6,985 bases of DNA from Chloroflexota bacterium. Lineage in GTDB: Bacteria > Chloroflexota > UBA4733. The position numbers and the translations under genes are program-made. The stretch is taken from positions 1 to 6,985 of the forward strand of contig JAMCTA010000058.1 of NCBI GenBank assembly GCA_023381895.1, given 5' to 3'. The notes beneath the pieces were generated by a model. The model was not told the origin of the DNA. It saw only the letters and a list, made by a program, of their open reading frames with translations, and ran no database searches. Numbering within the stretch: position 1 is the first letter of the stretch; every line of letters starts with the position of its first letter. Shown here piece by piece: positions 5,679-6,985 of the stretch.

Positions 5679-6248
5679 ATGCCAGCACACCAGAGCGAGA
5701 GTGCGATTATTCAGGCCCAGCTCCGACGCACACTGCGCGAATACGTCCGCTGGACACTCTATGCCGCGATCCCACAGGGAAGCGCACCAGCACTCTCTCT
5801 TCCGTGGCTCGGGCGCGCCACGGCCACAGACGCCGACGTCTACTCATCCCGACCTGGCCGCGGCGACTCGCGCTTCGACGAACGGGGAAGGCCGCAACCG
5901 CGCCAGTTCGTGGAGATTGAGGGTACCGCCGTGCTAATGCGCGGTCCTACACCAGTCGATACGGTCACCCTCCAGGCAAGCCAGGCTGGCTCCTGGAGAG
6001 CCTACATTCAGGAGGAGCTCCGCCACAGCGAAGGTATGTTGCGTTTCGAGCGTGACACCATCATGCAGCTTGTCCAGCGGCTCACCCCCCGGCAGCAGCA
6101 AGCCATCTGGGACATTGCACACCGCAGCAGCGCGGAATCGGCGCTGCACCACCGCTGCTCGCCGGCAGCCATCAAGGTGGCCATACGAGAGGCGCTCGAC
6201 ACACTGCTCGGCCTGCTCTACGCCTCGGTGGGACGGCGCCTCATCTAG
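5679..6248 (+). CDS. Uncharacterised 189-aa protein with possible C-terminal sigma region 4-like HTH
   Basis: I do not recognise this protein. The start is well placed: GAGGTG (5669-5674) lies four bases before ATG 5679, and the frame closes at TAG 6246-6248. Visible parts: an N-terminal helix (about 5-30, with QLRRTLREYVRWTLY); a Pro/Gly/Arg-rich middle (about 31-75) that looks disordered; a short beta-like stretch (FVEIEGTAVLMRGPTPVDTV, 77-96); and a C-terminal helical part (105-182). The last part contains LVQRLTPRQQQAIWDIAH, then CSPAAIKVAIREALDTLLGL. This spacing resembles sigma-70 region 4 or phage ArpU/RinA-type regulators: a first helix after 'L-x-x-R-Q', then S-x-x-x-I/V-K as the recognition-helix start. 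That is a weak, by-eye similarity. There is no signal peptide or membrane segment. A LexA-like site precedes it, so DNA damage may induce it. A MATE gene follows after 151 bp. Confidence 0.7.
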   Translation: MPAHQSESAIIQAQLRRTLREYVRWTLYAAIPQGSAPALSLPWLGRATATDADVYSSRPGRGDSRFDERGRPQPRQFVEIEGTAVLMRGPTPVDTVTLQASQAGSWRAYIQEELRHSEGMLRFERDTIMQLVQRLTPRQQQAIWDIAHRSSAESALHHRCSPAAIKVAIREALDTLLGLLYASVGRRLI

Positions 6249-6302
6249 GAGACAGTAGGCTGGTACCTCGCCAGCAGCCAGCGCGTGTCGCTTTCACAAT
6301 AT

Positions 6303-6332
6303 TTGACGATGACAAGCAGTGTGATGTACCTT
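6303..6332 (+). promoter_or_regulatory. Possible promoter for the MATE gene
   Basis: TTGACG at 6303-6308 is followed 18 bases later by TACCTT (6327-6332), a three-of-six match to the -10 consensus with TG immediately upstream. If real, the MATE gene could be expressed apart from the 189-aa gene. The rest of the 151-bp gap shows only a 5-bp stem, GCTGG/CCAGC (6259-6263 and 6271-6275), with no U-tract, so read-through from upstream remains possible. Confidence 0.25.
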
Positions 6333-6399
6333 CTGGAGAACAGCTTAACGAGCCGGAGATCATGCCGCTGTCGTTGCCAGAGCAGACGAGGTGCCAACT

Positions 6400-6985
6400 A
6401 TGAGTGCGTCGAGCCAGCCGGCAGTAGCGGCAGCACCCAGGCCCGAAGGCGGAGCGACCGAAGGCACCGAACCACCAGCGCGAGCTACGACGTTCGCGCT
6501 GGACGGCCAGGACCTAGTCCGCAGCGTCAACCGTCTCGCCATCCCCATCATTGCCGAGAACCTCTTCCAGACGATGCTCGGCGTCATCGACATGCTCATG
6601 GTGAGCAGGCTGGGGGCCGCGGCTATTGCCGGGGTCGGAACCGCACTGCAGATCATGTTCCTCGTCATTGCGGCGCTCACCTCGATCACTGTCGGCACCA
6701 CTGTTCTGATGGCTCGCTTCACGGGGTCGAACCGACCGGCCGAAGCATCGCGTGCCGCCAAGCAATCCATCCTTCTTGCTGCCGCCATTGCCGCAGTCAT
6801 CGTAGTGCTCGGTCACATCTTCAGCAGGCCAGTGATCGCCCTGCTCGGCGCCGCTCCGAACGTCGTCGAAGCGGGCGGCTCTTACCTAGACATCGTGGCT
6901 CAGACGTCCATCTTTCTCGTGCTCCAGCTCGTTTGCGCCAGTGCTTTGCGCGGTGCTGGCGACACACGGACCCCGATGCTCGTCA
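6400..6985 (+). CDS. MATE-family multidrug/Na+(H+)-coupled exporter, 5' part (3' end outside window)
   Basis: The first 195 codons of an inner-membrane exporter; the frame runs open to the window edge. GAGGTG (6388-6393) sits six bases before ATG 6400. After a polar, Ala/Pro/Glu-rich N-terminal extension of about 40 residues come TM1 with LAIPIIAENLFQTMLGVIDM (47-66) and MVSRLGAAAIAGVG, TM2 (about 80-103) ending in TTVLMARFTG, TM3 (about 121-142), and TM4 (about 163-183) leading into RGAGDTRTPM (184-193). The TM1 proline, the D-x-x-x-V-x-x-L-G pattern and the R-G-x-G-D-T-x-x-P-M loop are typical of NorM/DinF-like MATE proteins. About half or more of the protein is missing. The N-terminal extension is longer than in NorM-type members. 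The coupling ion and substrates cannot be told from this part. Confidence 0.9.
   Translation, partial: MSASSQPAVAAAPRPEGGATEGTEPPARATTFALDGQDLVRSVNRLAIPIIAENLFQTMLGVIDMLMVSRLGAAAIAGVGTALQIMFLVIAALTSITVGTTVLMARFTGSNRPAEASRAAKQSILLAAAIAAVIVVLGHIFSRPVIALLGAAPNVVEAGGSYLDIVAQTSIFLVLQLVCASALRGAGDTRTPMLV

Noticed and set aside
5492..5920. A 142-codon plus-strand frame overlapping the intergenic region and the 189-aa gene
   Set aside because: It is very rich in Arg, Pro, Thr and Ser, has no ribosome binding site, and overlaps the better supported 189-aa gene in another frame.
6259..6275. Hairpin after the 189-aa gene as a terminator
   Set aside because: The stem is only 5 bp with a 7-nt loop and no U-tract; this is too weak to call.
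6360..6800. A 146-codon minus-strand frame opposite the MATE gene
   Set aside because: The plus strand encodes a clear MATE N-terminus with TM helices and the RGAGDT motif; the antisense frame is Ala/Met/Ser-rich shadow sequence.

Overview
The window is GC-rich bacterial DNA with dense coding, frequent GTG starts and purine-rich Shine-Dalgarno sites. It looks like a chromosomal segment of a Chloroflexota-type thermophile or a relative. That guess rests mainly on the C-terminal module of the first gene, which I recall from secreted proteins of that phylum, and on a Gram-positive-type LexA site; no marker gene confirms it. I see no rRNA, tRNA, CRISPR array, insertion sequence or phage structural gene.

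Layout. (1) Bases 3-986, plus strand: the 3' end of a secreted protein with tandem Ig-like repeats, a carboxypeptidase-regulatory-like beta-sandwich and an uncharacterised C-terminal module, followed by a strong 16-bp hairpin at 1010-1044. (2) Bases 1127-2692, plus strand: a 14-TM DHA2-type MFS exporter. (3) Converging on it from the minus strand is a two-gene unit. A complete hydantoinase/oxoprolinase subunit A gene (3411-5384) comes first, then a YjjX/DUF84 non-canonical purine NTP phosphatase (start at 3391 or 3418, end 2771). No hydantoinase B subunit lies next to it. (4) A 294-bp divergent intergenic region holds a near-perfect LexA-like palindrome (GAAC-N4-GTTC, 5651-5662) just before a 189-aa unknown protein (5679-6248). 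That protein's C-terminus resembles a sigma region 4-like helix-turn-helix. (5) Bases 6400-6985, plus strand: the 5' part of a MATE-family exporter that runs off the end.

How the genes may fit together. The hydantoinase and NTP phosphatase genes almost touch and are probably co-transcribed, with possible translational coupling. The 189-aa gene and the MATE gene are co-directional, 151 bp apart, and could form a damage-responsive pair headed by the LexA-like site. This recalls lexA-dinF in enterobacteria, where dinF is also a MATE protein. That link is inference. The most interesting part of the window is 5600-6985; the rest is mostly conventional accessory metabolism and export.
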